From Mesorhizobium loti (lineage in GTDB: Bacteria > Pseudomonadota > Alphaproteobacteria > Rhizobiales > Rhizobiaceae), in assembly GCA_014189435.1 (NCBI GenBank), contig CP050295.1, positions 124,001 through 188,000 of the forward strand: a DNA stretch of 64,000 bases. The letters run 5' to 3'. This document shows, piece after piece, positions 36,890-46,253 of this stretch. The first letter of the stretch is position 1. The number at the start of each line of letters is the position of its first letter. A model generated the notes under the pieces. It had not been told where the DNA came from and searched no databases. It saw only the letters and a program-made list of their open reading frames with translations. The translations under genes and the position numbers were made by a program.

Positions 36890-37100
36890 TGATTGGCCGT
36901 CGCCTTGAGCATCAGATGCTCGAAGACATGCGCGATGCCGGATTTCCCCCGCGGCTCATCCGCGCTGCCGATCCTGAACCAGACCATATGAGTGGCGACC
37001 GGCGCGGTGGTCGGAAATGACAACCACCTCCATGCCCTTTAAAAGCAGGAAATCCGTCACTTTGCCCTCGTCGGTAACGGGCGGAGCCGGAGCGTTCGTC
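36890..37100 (-). pseudogene. M16 (insulinase-like) metallopeptidase, N-terminal remnant
   Basis: Minus-strand DNA reads [13 protein letters not shown], then after a one-base loss [20 protein letters not shown] and [14 protein letters not shown], which contains the inverted zinc motif HxxEH. Only about 65 codons remain before the methyltransferase gene. It is the first sequence downstream of the sigma-54 promoter. Confidence 0.6.
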
Positions 37101-37283
37101 ACCGGGCAAGCGCGGTCGCAGTAGGTATCCTGGGCAGCCCGTCAGACATCGATGGCTCCGGTTGTGGTGGCGGGACGGGCGATAAGCAAGTTCGGGGCAA
37201 AGTGATTGTTCCGCGGCGGCTGTATGTTTTGGTGAGGTGATCATGCGACTTCTTGTTGGTCGGTCACGTGTTTGCGGATGACG

Positions 37284-37299
37284 AGCATGTACTGTGCCA
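37284..37299 (-). promoter_or_regulatory. Sigma-54 -24/-12 promoter reading toward the methyltransferase
   Basis: On the minus strand: TGGCACAGTACATGCT, with GG and GC correctly spaced. A NifA-type site lies about 65 bp upstream. Confidence 0.65.
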
Positions 37300-37349
37300 A
37301 AGGAGAAACCATTCAAACGCAATCCAGTAGATCTGACTGTATCCGACAT

Positions 37350-37365
37350 TGTCGGAAATTGGACA
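37350..37365 (-). promoter_or_regulatory. NifA upstream activator site (TGT-N10-ACA)
   Basis: TGTCGGAAATTGGACA, placed correctly for the sigma-54 promoter at 37284-37299. Confidence 0.65.
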
Positions 37366-37585
37366 TCGCCGAACGCGAAGCGTTCGGGGCGGCTTGTGAC
37401 GATACTTGCGCATGCTGCTTCGGAGGAGGGATGCGCCTCGAACCGGCCGCGAGGCCTTCCTGCCATTTAAGGCGCCAGATCAATTGAACGCCCATACCAG
37501 TCAGCCGTCCTGTCGCTTAGGCATCCCCACGTAGCGTGCAGGCGGTTGATCGCTCATTTTCAGCATGAATCATGCGGAGAATCCT

Positions 37586-37972
37586 ATGAGCGACAGTATG
37601 AGCCATCATCGAACATTCGAGATTTTGACGGCGGAGCCTGTGCCGTCCCGACGCAAGCCGCGCCATCGGTCGGACGAAGAGAAGGCACGGCTTGTCGCCG
37701 AAGCGTTCTCGCCAGGGGGCAATGTCTCGGCGGTTGCGCGTTCCGAGGGGCTGGACCCCTCGCAGCTCTATGCGTGGCGCCGCAAGGCGCTTTCGTCGGG
37801 CATGGTTGCGCCACTGACGGAGGGAGCGAGCAAGCCGGCGAAGTTCACGCGCTTTGAAGCGGTGGGCAGCGACACGGTGGAAATCGTCATTGGCGACGCA
37901 GTGGTGCGCGCCGGCGGCGATGTCGATCCCGATCGCCTGGCGAGGATCATCCGCGCGGTTCGTAAGGCATGA
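37586..37972 (+). CDS. IS66-family accessory protein TnpA
   Basis: 128 residues from MSDSMSHHRTFEIL (37586). HTH region RHRSDEEKARLVAEAFSPGG and QLYAWRRKAL; the C-terminus DPDRLARIIRAVRKA is typical of IS66 TnpA. Its stop overlaps the tnpB start. The rest of the element is cut, so it is a remnant with an intact first gene. Confidence 0.8.
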   Translation: MSDSMSHHRTFEILTAEPVPSRRKPRHRSDEEKARLVAEAFSPGGNVSAVARSEGLDPSQLYAWRRKALSSGMVAPLTEGASKPAKFTRFEAVGSDTVEIVIGDAVVRAGGDVDPDRLARIIRAVRKA

Positions 37973-38230
37973 TCGCTTCCGGTGTGGTGGTTTACGTGTC
38001 GTGCCAGCCGGTCGACTTCCGCAAGGGCGCGGCATCTTTGATGGCGCTGGTCAGGGATGGCGGCCTGGACCCATTCTCGGGGGCACTTCACGTATTCCGT
38101 TCGAAGCGTGCGGACCGGGTTCGCATCGTGTGGTGGGACGGCAGCGGGGTTTGTCTTTATTCGAAGACTCTGGAAGATCACAGCTTCTGCTGGCCGGGGA
38201 TATCGGCCGCGCGCATGCGTCTCGACCATG
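37969..38230 (+). pseudogene. IS66-family TnpB, truncated
   Basis: Reads MIASGVVVYVSCQPVDFRKG and FRSKRADRVRIVWWDGSG, the IS66 Orf2 signature. It is cut at about 38230 by an IS6 fragment. TnpC is absent here, though an IS66 TnpC tail occurs at 43.7 kb. Confidence 0.8.
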
Positions 38231-38791
38231 TTCTCCGCCCGATTGTTCAGGCCCTTGTGCGAGCGATGCTCGACGCCTGGCATGATCTCCCGCTTCGCCG
38301 CACCGTAGGATCGAAGCTTGTCGGTGATCATCACACGCGGCGAACGGCCTTGCCCTTTCAGAAGCTTTCGCATCAAGCGCTTTGCCGCCTTGGCATTGCG
38401 ACGGCTTTGCACCAACACGTCGAGAACAAACCCGTCCTGATCAACGGCGCGCCAAAGCCAGTGTTTCTTTCCACCGATGGTGATGACAACCTCATCGAGA
38501 TGCCATTTGTCGCCGAGCTTGCCGGCCGATCGCTTCCGGATATCATTGGCAAAGTGTCTGCCAAATTTCTCAGCCCAAAGTCGCACGGTCTGGTGAGAGA
38601 CGATGACGCCACGAGCTGCCAGCATATCCTCGACCATCCGCAGGCTGAGCGGAAACCGGAAATAGAGCCAAACGGCATGGGCAATCACCTGCGCCGGAAA
38701 TCGGTGGCGACGATAAAGAGGATCACGGGAAAATCTGGTCATGCCGCCAGATCCCACATTTTGATCGATGCCCGGTTAACGTTACGGTGCC
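38231..38791 (-). pseudogene. IS6-family element (type 1), C-terminally truncated
   Basis: Transposase from ATG 38742 (MTRFSRDPLYRRHRF) to LNNRAEN, then joined to IS66 DNA. The right end is intact (to 38791). It is followed by a 30-bp piece identical to IS5 sequence (GTCAAACTGCCGCGATGACG). Confidence 0.8.
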
Positions 38792-38820
38792 GGTCAAACT
38801 GCCGCGATGACGAAGTCCTG

Positions 38821-39622
38821 CCGGCGATGTCACGTTGTCTGCATATACACGCGTTGAGACCTGCGGCCGCTGATGTCAGCTGACCATGGCCACGGCTGTC
38901 CATTCCGCCATGGCCTGCAGGCGGTGAATATGTGTAGCGAGAGCGGAGCGTTTTGAGCGGGGCGGGACGAAGAGATTGCGCAGAGCCGAGAAGATCGAAA
39001 CGAAGCGTTGCAGTGCTCCTGGTGATCGGAAGCCTTGCATCATCCGCTCTCGTTTTCGCAGCGGCACATGTGCATTCTCCGCCCGGTTGTTCAATCCCTT
39101 GTGCGACCGATGCTCGACGTCCGGCATCACCTGTCGCCTGGCTGCTCCATAGGAGCGCAGCTTGTCGGTGATCATGCGCTTCGGCGCGACGCCTTGCTTC
39201 TTCAGCAGCCGCGTCAGCCAGCGCTTGGCCGCCTTGGTGTTGCGGCGGTTCTGGACGATCTCGTCGAGCACATAGCCATCCTGGTCGACGGCGCGCCACA
39301 ACCAGTGTTTCCTGCCGGTGATGGTGATGACGACCTCGTCCAGGTGCCAGACATCGTTTCGGCTGGGCTGCTTACGGCGCAAGCGGCGAGTGTAATGCGG
39401 ACCGAACTTGATGCCCCACCGGCGGATTGTCTCATACGAAACCACGATCCCGCGCTCCAGCAGCATTTCCTCGACCAGACGCAGGCTCATGGGGAACCTG
39501 TAGTAGAGCCATACTGCATGGGCGATGATCTGCGGCGGGAAACGATGGCGCTTGTAGCTGACGATCGCGGTGTTCATGACATCGATCTATGCCGCAAATC
39601 CCTAAGTTAAGTTGATAACGCC
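38821..39622 (-). mobile_element. IS6-family element (type 2), complete
   Basis: Ends GGCGATGTCACGTTGTCTGC and complement of GGCGTTATCAACTTAAC; one intact transposase. The same type as 26448-27270 and the split copy at 3.5-4.9 kb. Confidence 0.75.
38876..39577 (-). CDS. IS6-family transposase (type 2)
   Basis: 233 residues, MNTAIVSYKRHRFPPQIIAH to MVS. DDE core: HLDEVVITITGRKHWLWRAV; MITDKLRSYGAARRQVMPDV; LNNRAENAH. Intact, unlike the other two type 2 copies. Confidence 0.9.
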   Translation of the reverse strand: MNTAIVSYKRHRFPPQIIAHAVWLYYRFPMSLRLVEEMLLERGIVVSYETIRRWGIKFGPHYTRRLRRKQPSRNDVWHLDEVVITITGRKHWLWRAVDQDGYVLDEIVQNRRNTKAAKRWLTRLLKKQGVAPKRMITDKLRSYGAARRQVMPDVEHRSHKGLNNRAENAHVPLRKRERMMQGFRSPGALQRFVSIFSALRNLFVPPRSKRSALATHIHRLQAMAEWTAVAMVS

Positions 39623-39763
39623 ACCTCGTTAACTGCAAAGCGACACCTCAAGCCGGCCACATCTGTCGATCCTTGACGGCAAGGTCGCTGCCGTCCGAGC
39701 GCAATGCCGCCGCTGCTGCCGATCCTTCACAAGGCTTTGGCGATGTTTTCGCCTCCTCTTCTG

Positions 39764-42700
39764 TCAGAACCGCACGCCAAGCTTTGCGGTGACGCCATGC
39801 TCTTGCACGGAGGACGCAATCTGACCCTCATAAGAGACCGCGAGACTGGCATTGGCCGCCAGACGGAAGTCCAGCCCGACCTCGAGGATGGCAGCGTCCT
39901 TGGCGACCGGCGTGCCGCTGATCGCAAAGTTCTGGCCGCCGGCGAAGCCATGCGCGGCCCGCGGCACCACATCGCCAAAGGCATGCCGCCAGCCAAGCGT
40001 CCCATATGACTTGACGGCCATGCCGCCAACGACGAAGTCGCTACCGGCATGAAGCCCCAGCGTGGTGTACGTCACGTCGCTGCTGCTGCTGCTGCTCGTT
40101 AACCCGGCGCCGTTCGTGTCCTTCTCGCGGTAGCCGTCCGTCTTGAGATGCACATGCGCCAGATTGGCGAAGGGCTCGAAGCGGGCAAACTCGTAGCTCA
40201 GCTCATAGCCTGCCTCGCCGAAGGCCTGCGCCGAACGGGCATCGTAGGAGGCTGTCGCCTTATCGGCAAAGCTTTGAAACACGACCCCCGGCCGGTGTCG
40301 ATCGAATGCCAGCTATGCGCCGCCCCAAAATTCAAAGATAACGCCTCGATTCGGGTACCGGCATAAAGGGCAAGCGTGTAATTGTCCGCTTCGGCCGATG
40401 CGGCGCGCGCATCGACCTCGTAGGAGGAATGACCATAACCGCCCGCAAGGCCTAGCCGCCAATCGCCAAGTAAGACATCCCCGCCCGCCAAGAAGCCGCG
40501 CGCCGAGCGGTGATAACCGGCCGCATTGCCATCGCCGTCGGCAGTTCCCCAGGCGCCGTAGGCCTGGCTCCAAACAGCAAACCGTTGCGTATCGGCGCAA
40601 ACCGGCTCCACCCCGTCCGGCCCATAGGCCATCACAGGCACGGATGAGGCCCCCACCCCGTCAAACGCCGCACGCAGACGCTCCATCACGGCATCGCGCG
40701 CATAAGAACTCTCCCCTATCAGCGCACCCTTAACCGTCGCATGAATCTCACCGGACAGCGGCGCCCAGGCGTGGCCGGCCGAGGCCTTGCTCAAATTGAG
40801 AACAGCAAGCAGCAGCGGATCGAGCGGGGTCGCCGGCAGAGCCTGTACAGTGGGCGATGGCGGCGCCAGCGCCAGTTCTGGCGTGGCGTCCGCCCGAGGC
40901 TCTCCCGCCGGCGTCGCTTGGCCGGGTGATGTCGGCGACGGCGTCAGGGGAAAGGCATTTTCCAGCGCCGCCGCAACCGCCATCTCGTTCGCCGTTGCCG
41001 CCGTCGAGGCCAGCGCCACCTGGTTGCGCGACAATGTCAGCCCGACATCATGGGTCCGGTGATCAAGCGACGGATCCAGAAACGCAAGGTCCGAGGTCGT
41101 TTTGTCGAATTGACCATTCATCCCCCCGGCCGCAGTCAGGATCTGATAGCGGGTCTCCGGCTTATAAAGCCATCCCGCCGGCACCTTGACCGTGCCGCCA
41201 TTGACCGTGACCGTGCCGGTGGTCTCGATCCGGTCGCTTGCGCCGAGGGAATTGACCTCAACCGCATAGGTCGAGCCTTTCTCAAAGCGAACACCCACAT
41301 CGCCAACCTTAAGCGTGCCGATCGGCTGCGTCACACTGCCCGGCTCAACCGTCCCGCCCGCTTTTGCAATCAATCCACCGATCGTGCCGGTGCCGCCAAT
41401 CGTCCCGCCGGTCGTGCCCTGTTCGGTCTGCTTGTCGCCGTTCGGCGTATAGTATTCAACCTCTTTGCCAATGCCGCTGCCATCCACCGTCACCGTCGAG
41501 GTGATCGAACCATCCACCGACAGCTTGCCGCCGCGTACCCAAGTGCTGCCCGCATAGGTGTTCTTCCCAGTCAAAATGAGATGCCCGTCGCCAAGCTTCT
41601 CCAGACTGTCAACATAGGTCTTGCCCGTCACCGGATCCTTGCCGCGTGTCTGCATCGCTTTCTCGCGAGTGACGATGAGATTCATCAGGTTTTTTTTGTC
41701 ATCCTCGGTGAATGCTTTACCATTCTCCCCCTGGCCGCTTTGTAGAAGTTGGCGCAGAGTTGCTTGTTCTTTTAGATCGTCATCCTTGCGCGCTCTGATC
41801 GCTTCATCGGAAATGTCGTTCGCCCAGGTGTCGGACATTCCCTTCGGCAAGCCCGCCGCAAAATGCCCGAATAACTGGCCGGGACCGGCCATTGCCTTCT
41901 TCAGGTCGGGAAGCCCCCAGCCGCCAAGTTCATTCGGAATCCGACTGTCGCCATTCTTCACCGCGGTAAGAAAATCAAAGGTCTTATCACCACGTTTGGG
42001 TACTTCGCGATCCGGATCGGCAATCTTGTTTTGAGCTGTCGTGAGCAGTGTTGTGACAGCCTCTTCGTTGCTCATATAGCGATATCGGCTCATGACAAGG
42101 GCAAGAGCCCCTGAAATGTGGGGGGAAGCTGCCGATGTGCCGTTGGCATTGTCCATGTAGTTGCCATCTGTCTTGGTCGAGCTCATGCCAGAGGGGCCCA
42201 TGATACACCACCACTTTGCCACGCCGCATTTATTATAGACTTGGCTCCCTGTTTCGTCGTAGCCGGTAACAGCCAACCACTTCCTTTCTACATCCGGATT
42301 TAAAAACGGCTGACTGGCAAACAAGTCAGGATTAGCAGACTTGCTATGGTTGCCGTTGGAGACCACCTGAACAAAACCATGCTGCCTGGACCCATCGACC
42401 GCTGCATCAAGCCAGGTTTTGGTTCCTCCCGTCCGGAGCTTCCAGAAATTCCTGGAGGCAAAAACCAAGTCGGAAATGCTACCTGTACGTCTCTCCGAAA
42501 GAATAGCTGAATCGCTTCCCCAACTCTCATTGACCACTCTTACATTTTTTTTGCCGAGCGCATCGAACGTCGATTTGAAGAAGTTGAAGTCGAGGGCCGG
42601 ATTGTTGGAGCCCTGCTGTAGATCGTCACGCCCGCCCGTATTGGCAACATAGAAGGGCGAACCGAAAGCGACGCCGTGCATTTTTTTGTTGTCGCGGCTC

Positions 42701-43221
42701 GCGACGATCAGCCCTGTCATTCCAGTTCCGTGATCATCATTGATTTCCGGATTGTACTCGCCGCTCATCCCAAATGGTTTGCCCTCCGTGGAAAACCCCT
42801 CGACGTAAATGAGATTAAGCCGACCACCCACGAACTCCTGGTGACTAGACAGAATACCGGAATCGAACACTCCAATTCTGACCCCATTTCCGGTAATGCC
42901 CAAAGCATAGGCACCGTCGGCGTTCATTGCCTTCAGTCCCCAATTGCCCTGGAATTCTGGGTCATCGCGCCAGCTTTGCATGGCGGCCTGTAGATCGTAG
43001 GTGCCGGTTCCGTCAGCATTGACATACGGCGGCGTTTCCTGCGCCAACGCCCCGGACGAAGCGGTCGCGACCAACAGCACCGCGGCGCTGCGCAAGGAGC
43101 GAAGCCTGGCCAGACGAGCACGGCATGGCGCGGCTCTGACCTGCATAGCTCCGGCGGACGCCAGCCTAGATTGCCGTGATCCTTTGCTTCCCCATACAAC
43201 TCGACCCGTCTGCATCGTCAT
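39764..43221 (-). pseudogene. Subtilisin-like (S8) serine protease autotransporter with one frameshift
   Basis: The first frame (43221 to about 40290) gives a long signal region ending ALAQE near residue 61, an S8 protease domain (Asp120 in GVFDSG, His164 in DDHGTGMTG, Ser363 in NGTSAASPHISG), a Gly-rich passenger with PATR-like GTGTIGGLIAKAGGTVEPGS and the start of the beta-barrel. A C-run of five (40285-40289) shifts the frame; one more base would give GRGVVFQSFADKATASYDAR and continue in the second frame to 39764, ending HGVTAKLGVRF, the expected terminal Phe of an outer-membrane barrel. Corrected length is about 1150 residues. It would be exported by Sec and sit in the outer membrane. A NifA/sigma-54 promoter is upstream. 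A (GCT)6 tract at 40079-40096 encodes Ser. Confidence 0.8.
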
Positions 43222-43412
43222 TCCCTATGTCCTCTGTTGTTCTTGACCGGCGGCACCAAACCCTCAAAGCCGAGCGCGGCGGCGGGCGGTGAGGAGGCCG
43301 CCGCCTTTCGGACGTCGTCACGTGCGCTCAAGAGATCGGACAGGCGATTTGGGAGGTTGAACGTGGGTTTTGCGCCGTTCACATCAAACCCGGCCAATTC
43401 TGTCTCTCTCAT
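43218..43412 (-). CDS. Small leader ORF coupled to the autotransporter
   Basis: 64 residues from ATG 43412 (MRETELAGFDVNGAKPTFNL), unknown function. It lies between the sigma-54 promoter and the autotransporter, and its stop overlaps the autotransporter ATG (ATGA at 43218-43221). A GTG start at 43478 is also possible. The intact TALE-like gene has a leader ORF arranged the same way. Confidence 0.45.
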   Translation of the reverse strand: MRETELAGFDVNGAKPTFNLPNRLSDLLSARDDVRKAAASSPPAAALGFEGLVPPVKNNRGHRE

Positions 43413-43500
43413 CAACTTTAGGGTCGGCCGCCAAACAGTAACCACGTGCTGAATCGGCCATCGTGCAGTCACCCTCACTCAGTGTTGCCGCACTTGTATG

Positions 43501-43516
43501 TGCAAAGCCTGTGCCA
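43501..43516 (-). promoter_or_regulatory. Sigma-54 -24/-12 promoter of the autotransporter
   Basis: Minus strand TGGCACAGGCTTTGCA, a nearly perfect match to TGGCAC-N5-TTGCA. It lies about 280 bp before the autotransporter start. Confidence 0.8.
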
Positions 43517-43635
43517 ACGCGCTCAGCGCGCAGTAAGCGCCTGTTCGCTTTGAAAAACCTCCACAGTGCACAGATTGCCGGTGGTAATGAACCTGACACC
43601 AATGTTTGTTTTGAACCTGAGATTTTGTCTGCCGC

Positions 43636-43651
43636 TGTCGGATTGTGGACA
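43636..43651 (-). promoter_or_regulatory. NifA upstream activator site (TGT-N10-ACA)
   Basis: TGTCGGATTGTGGACA, about 120 bp upstream of the sigma-54 promoter at 43501-43516, within the normal range. Confidence 0.7.
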
Positions 43652-43710
43652 TGCATCGGTTCTGTCGGAAAACGGAATGACAAACGTAACCGGGGCAGAT
43701 TACCGGGCAG

Positions 43711-44625
43711 TCAGGCTTGAGCGGCTTGCCTAACGAGATCCGGGAGCGGCGGAATCGACTCTTGTGTTGGTATGCCGAGGCGGTCGCCGAGATAGCGGAA
43801 GAATGAGACGTCGAGCTTGATGCAGGTCTTCATCAGGCCGAGCAGGACGTCGCGGGCGTTCTTGCCTGCCTCGCTGACGGTTCCGCCGGAGATCTTGCGC
43901 TTGGTGACGAAGGTGCGGATGTCGTTTTCCGAACCATTGGTGTGGAGCGGGATCTCGGGACGATCGAGAACGCGCAGGAGTTCATGCTTGCGGCGATGCA
44001 GCCTGGCAAGAAGCCGGTCGAGCATGACGTAGCCGGTTCGTCGTTTGAACAGGCGCTCGAAGCGGGCGCGCAGGGCCGCCGCGTGGCGCGGACAAGGAGC
44101 ACGCTGGTAGCTCTTGAGGTCGCGATAGAACCACCAGATCAACTGGCGCATGATGTCGACGGCCTGACGTTGATCCGGGGTCACGGGTATCAATTTGTGG
44201 ACGAGCCGCTCGGCGTGGACCCAGCACAGAGCATGGTCGCCGATGCGGAACTGGCCGGCATCATCGGACACGACCACGGTATCGCCAAGAAAGCCGTGGT
44301 GGCGGATCGCTCCCCACATCGCCCCTTCGGTGGCGATCCTGACTGGGTTGGGCCCCGCCCGGTCCAGCGTCACGCCGTAGAAGAAACGCAACGCACAGAC
44401 CGTCTGGTTCAGCGCCGGCCAGGAAATGCCCTGCGACACCAGATAAACCTGGAACGCACGGACGTCCTCCAGCCCCAGCCGATCCGGCGACCGGCCGAAA
44501 TAACGGCTGAACTTCGCCACCGCATGCAGATAGGATCGTTGCGTCGCGGGCGACAGGTTGCGCAAGCTCATGTCGTCGATCATGCGACGGCGCAGCGGGC
44601 TTACCGCTGTCGTGGCTTCAGCCAT
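43711..44625 (-). CDS. Chimeric ORF: tyrosine-recombinase N-terminus fused to IS66 transposase C-terminus
   Basis: 304 residues open throughout. Residues 1-95 are the core-binding domain of an integrase (MIDDMSLRNLSPATQRSYLH; FSRYFGRSPDRLGLEDVRAF). From about 100 the sequence is IS66 TnpC (ATEGAMWGAIRHHGF; DDAGQFRIGDHALCWVHAER; NGSENDIRTFVTKRKISGGT). The join is in frame, but neither half is complete: the recombinase lacks the catalytic Tyr domain and the transposase lacks its N-terminus. It is best read as an accidental fusion. Confidence 0.75.
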   Translation of the reverse strand: MAEATTAVSPLRRRMIDDMSLRNLSPATQRSYLHAVAKFSRYFGRSPDRLGLEDVRAFQVYLVSQGISWPALNQTVCALRFFYGVTLDRAGPNPVRIATEGAMWGAIRHHGFLGDTVVVSDDAGQFRIGDHALCWVHAERLVHKLIPVTPDQRQAVDIMRQLIWWFYRDLKSYQRAPCPRHAAALRARFERLFKRRTGYVMLDRLLARLHRRKHELLRVLDRPEIPLHTNGSENDIRTFVTKRKISGGTVSEAGKNARDVLLGLMKTCIKLDVSFFRYLGDRLGIPTQESIPPLPDLVRQAAQA

Positions 44626-44628
44626 GGG

Positions 44629-44685
44629 ATGGTCTCCTGGTCAGGGGTTGGTCTCAGCAACCAAACCTTCCCATCAGGAGACCAT
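44629..44685. repeat. Inverted repeat upstream of the chimeric ORF
   Basis: ATGGTCTCCTG (44629-44639) and its exact complement CAGGAGACCAT (44675-44685) bracket a 35-bp loop. It may be the terminus of the recombinase-type element. Confidence 0.5.
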
Positions 44686-44787
44686 TCCAGCCAATGCACA
44701 CGCCAATCCCGCGTCAGCGGGTTCGTTCAATCCTAAGAGTCCACACCGCCTAAGCCTCAAGCGTCAAGCGTTTCCTCCTCTCGCCGC

Positions 44788-45165
44788 ATGCGGCACACCA
44801 GTGTCCTTGATTTGCAGCAGGAGCTATTCGGTCGGATTGCTGAGCGGCTCAGCCCGACCGATCTTCTGAGCATGTCGCAGACACATCCACAGATGAGCGA
44901 GGCCATTACGGGAATCGCGACGCTTCGAGAAAGGCGTAAAAGGGCTAGCCGGGTTCAGGCTATCTGGAACAGGTTGACGCAAGACCGCCCTGGCGTCGAG
45001 AATCGCCTTGCCCCGCTTCTGCATGGCGACGTGATCCAATCACTCGCGCCCAACTTCAATTACCTCACCTGGGCGCAGCAGGAGAACCTCGTCGCGCTAG
45101 CCGGGGAATCGCGGGGAAATCGAAGACATGACAAACCTGCCCATCGCTCACTTCAAATTGAATGA
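44788..45165 (+). pseudogene. Truncated paralogue of the F-box-like helical-repeat protein
   Basis: Reads FGRIAERLSPTDLLSMSQTH, then SRVQAIWNRLTQDRPG and VIQSLAPNFNYLTWAQQENL, closely matching 49815-51524 from its F-box region up to the first repeat. It then breaks off (ALAGESRGNR). The helical repeats are missing, probably lost with the IS21 insertion beside it. Confidence 0.7.
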
Positions 45166-45499
45166 TAAAGGCAACGGATTCGAGGCGCCGTAGCCTGCAT
45201 CAATCATGCGCTTAATGAGCGGACAGCAATGTCTGTCAAGGGAAGAGGTCATTGTAATTATAGCGTGTGCAACGCGACAATTACGGTGTCCGTCTATCGA
45301 CAATTAAACTGGCATATTTGGACAGTCGCCGAGTAGCGACAAGACGTCTATCTTTCTAATTGTCGTTTGACAAGGGGGAGTCTTAGCGACAATCATTTTA
45401 ATTGTCGCTGGCTGTTTATGATAGTGGCGTGAGTAATTGTCGCTAGCTATTGTCCCAGCGACGATTACAGCCCATGCGATGATGTGTTGCTGTTAAAGC

Positions 45500-46253
45500 C
45501 TAAGCCAAGATGGGAGTTTCCTCGTTGGTGGCTCGCCGGGCGGCGGAGCGCTCTCGATAACTTTCGCCATTCATTTCTATGATCGTGGCGTGATGGACCA
45601 ATCTGTCCACCGCCGCCGCGGTCATGGCGGCGTCCGGGAAAACGGTGCTCCATGCTGAAAATGCATGATTGGCGGTGATGGCGATGCTGTGCCGTTCGTA
45701 TCGATGCGCGATGAGTTCGAACAGGACGCTGGTCTCGGCTTGATCCTTCCTGACATAGGAAAGGTCGTCGAGTACGATGAGGTCGAACTTATCGAGCTTC
45801 TCAAGGGCGCCGATCAGGGAAAGGTCGCGACGCGCAGTCTGCAGCCTTTGAACGATGTCGATGGTACGCGTGAACAAGGCCCGCTTTCCAGCATCGATAA
45901 GAGCATGGCAGATGGCCGCGATAGCGTGACTTTTGCCTGTGCCGCTTTTCGCCGTTCTTGATCCAGTCTCCGCCGGCGCCGAGGGACAGAAGTTGCTGTT
46001 TGCGCACGCCTGGTGCGGCGTCGAAATCGAAGCTGGCGAAGGTTTTGCCAGCCGGCGCTTCGGATTGATCGCGATGACGCTGGATGCGGCGTGAGGTGCG
46101 CTCGGCGACCTCGATCTCCATCAGCGCAGCGATGGTTTTTTGGGCTGGCCAGCCGTCGCGGTCGGCAGTGTCGGCGATGCGCCGCCAATTGCGCACGATG
46201 CTGGGCAGGCGCAGTTCGGTCAGCAAGGAGGAGAGGAGGGCTGCGTCGGTCAT
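45500..46253 (-). pseudogene. istB: IS21 helper ATPase IstB, frameshifted
   Basis: The N-terminal frame starts MTDAALLSSLLTELRLPSIV (ATG 46253, overlapping the istA stop by ATGA) and runs to SLGAGGDWIKNG. The rest, from GTGKSHAIAAICHALIDAGK to the end, is in another frame (LIVLDDLSYVRKDQAETSVL holds Walker B). The break is just at the P-loop near 45950. Confidence 0.75.

Noticed and set aside
40741..41745. Plus-strand frames opposite the autotransporter
   Set aside because: Low-complexity Arg/Pro-rich shadows of the Gly/Ala-rich passenger domain.
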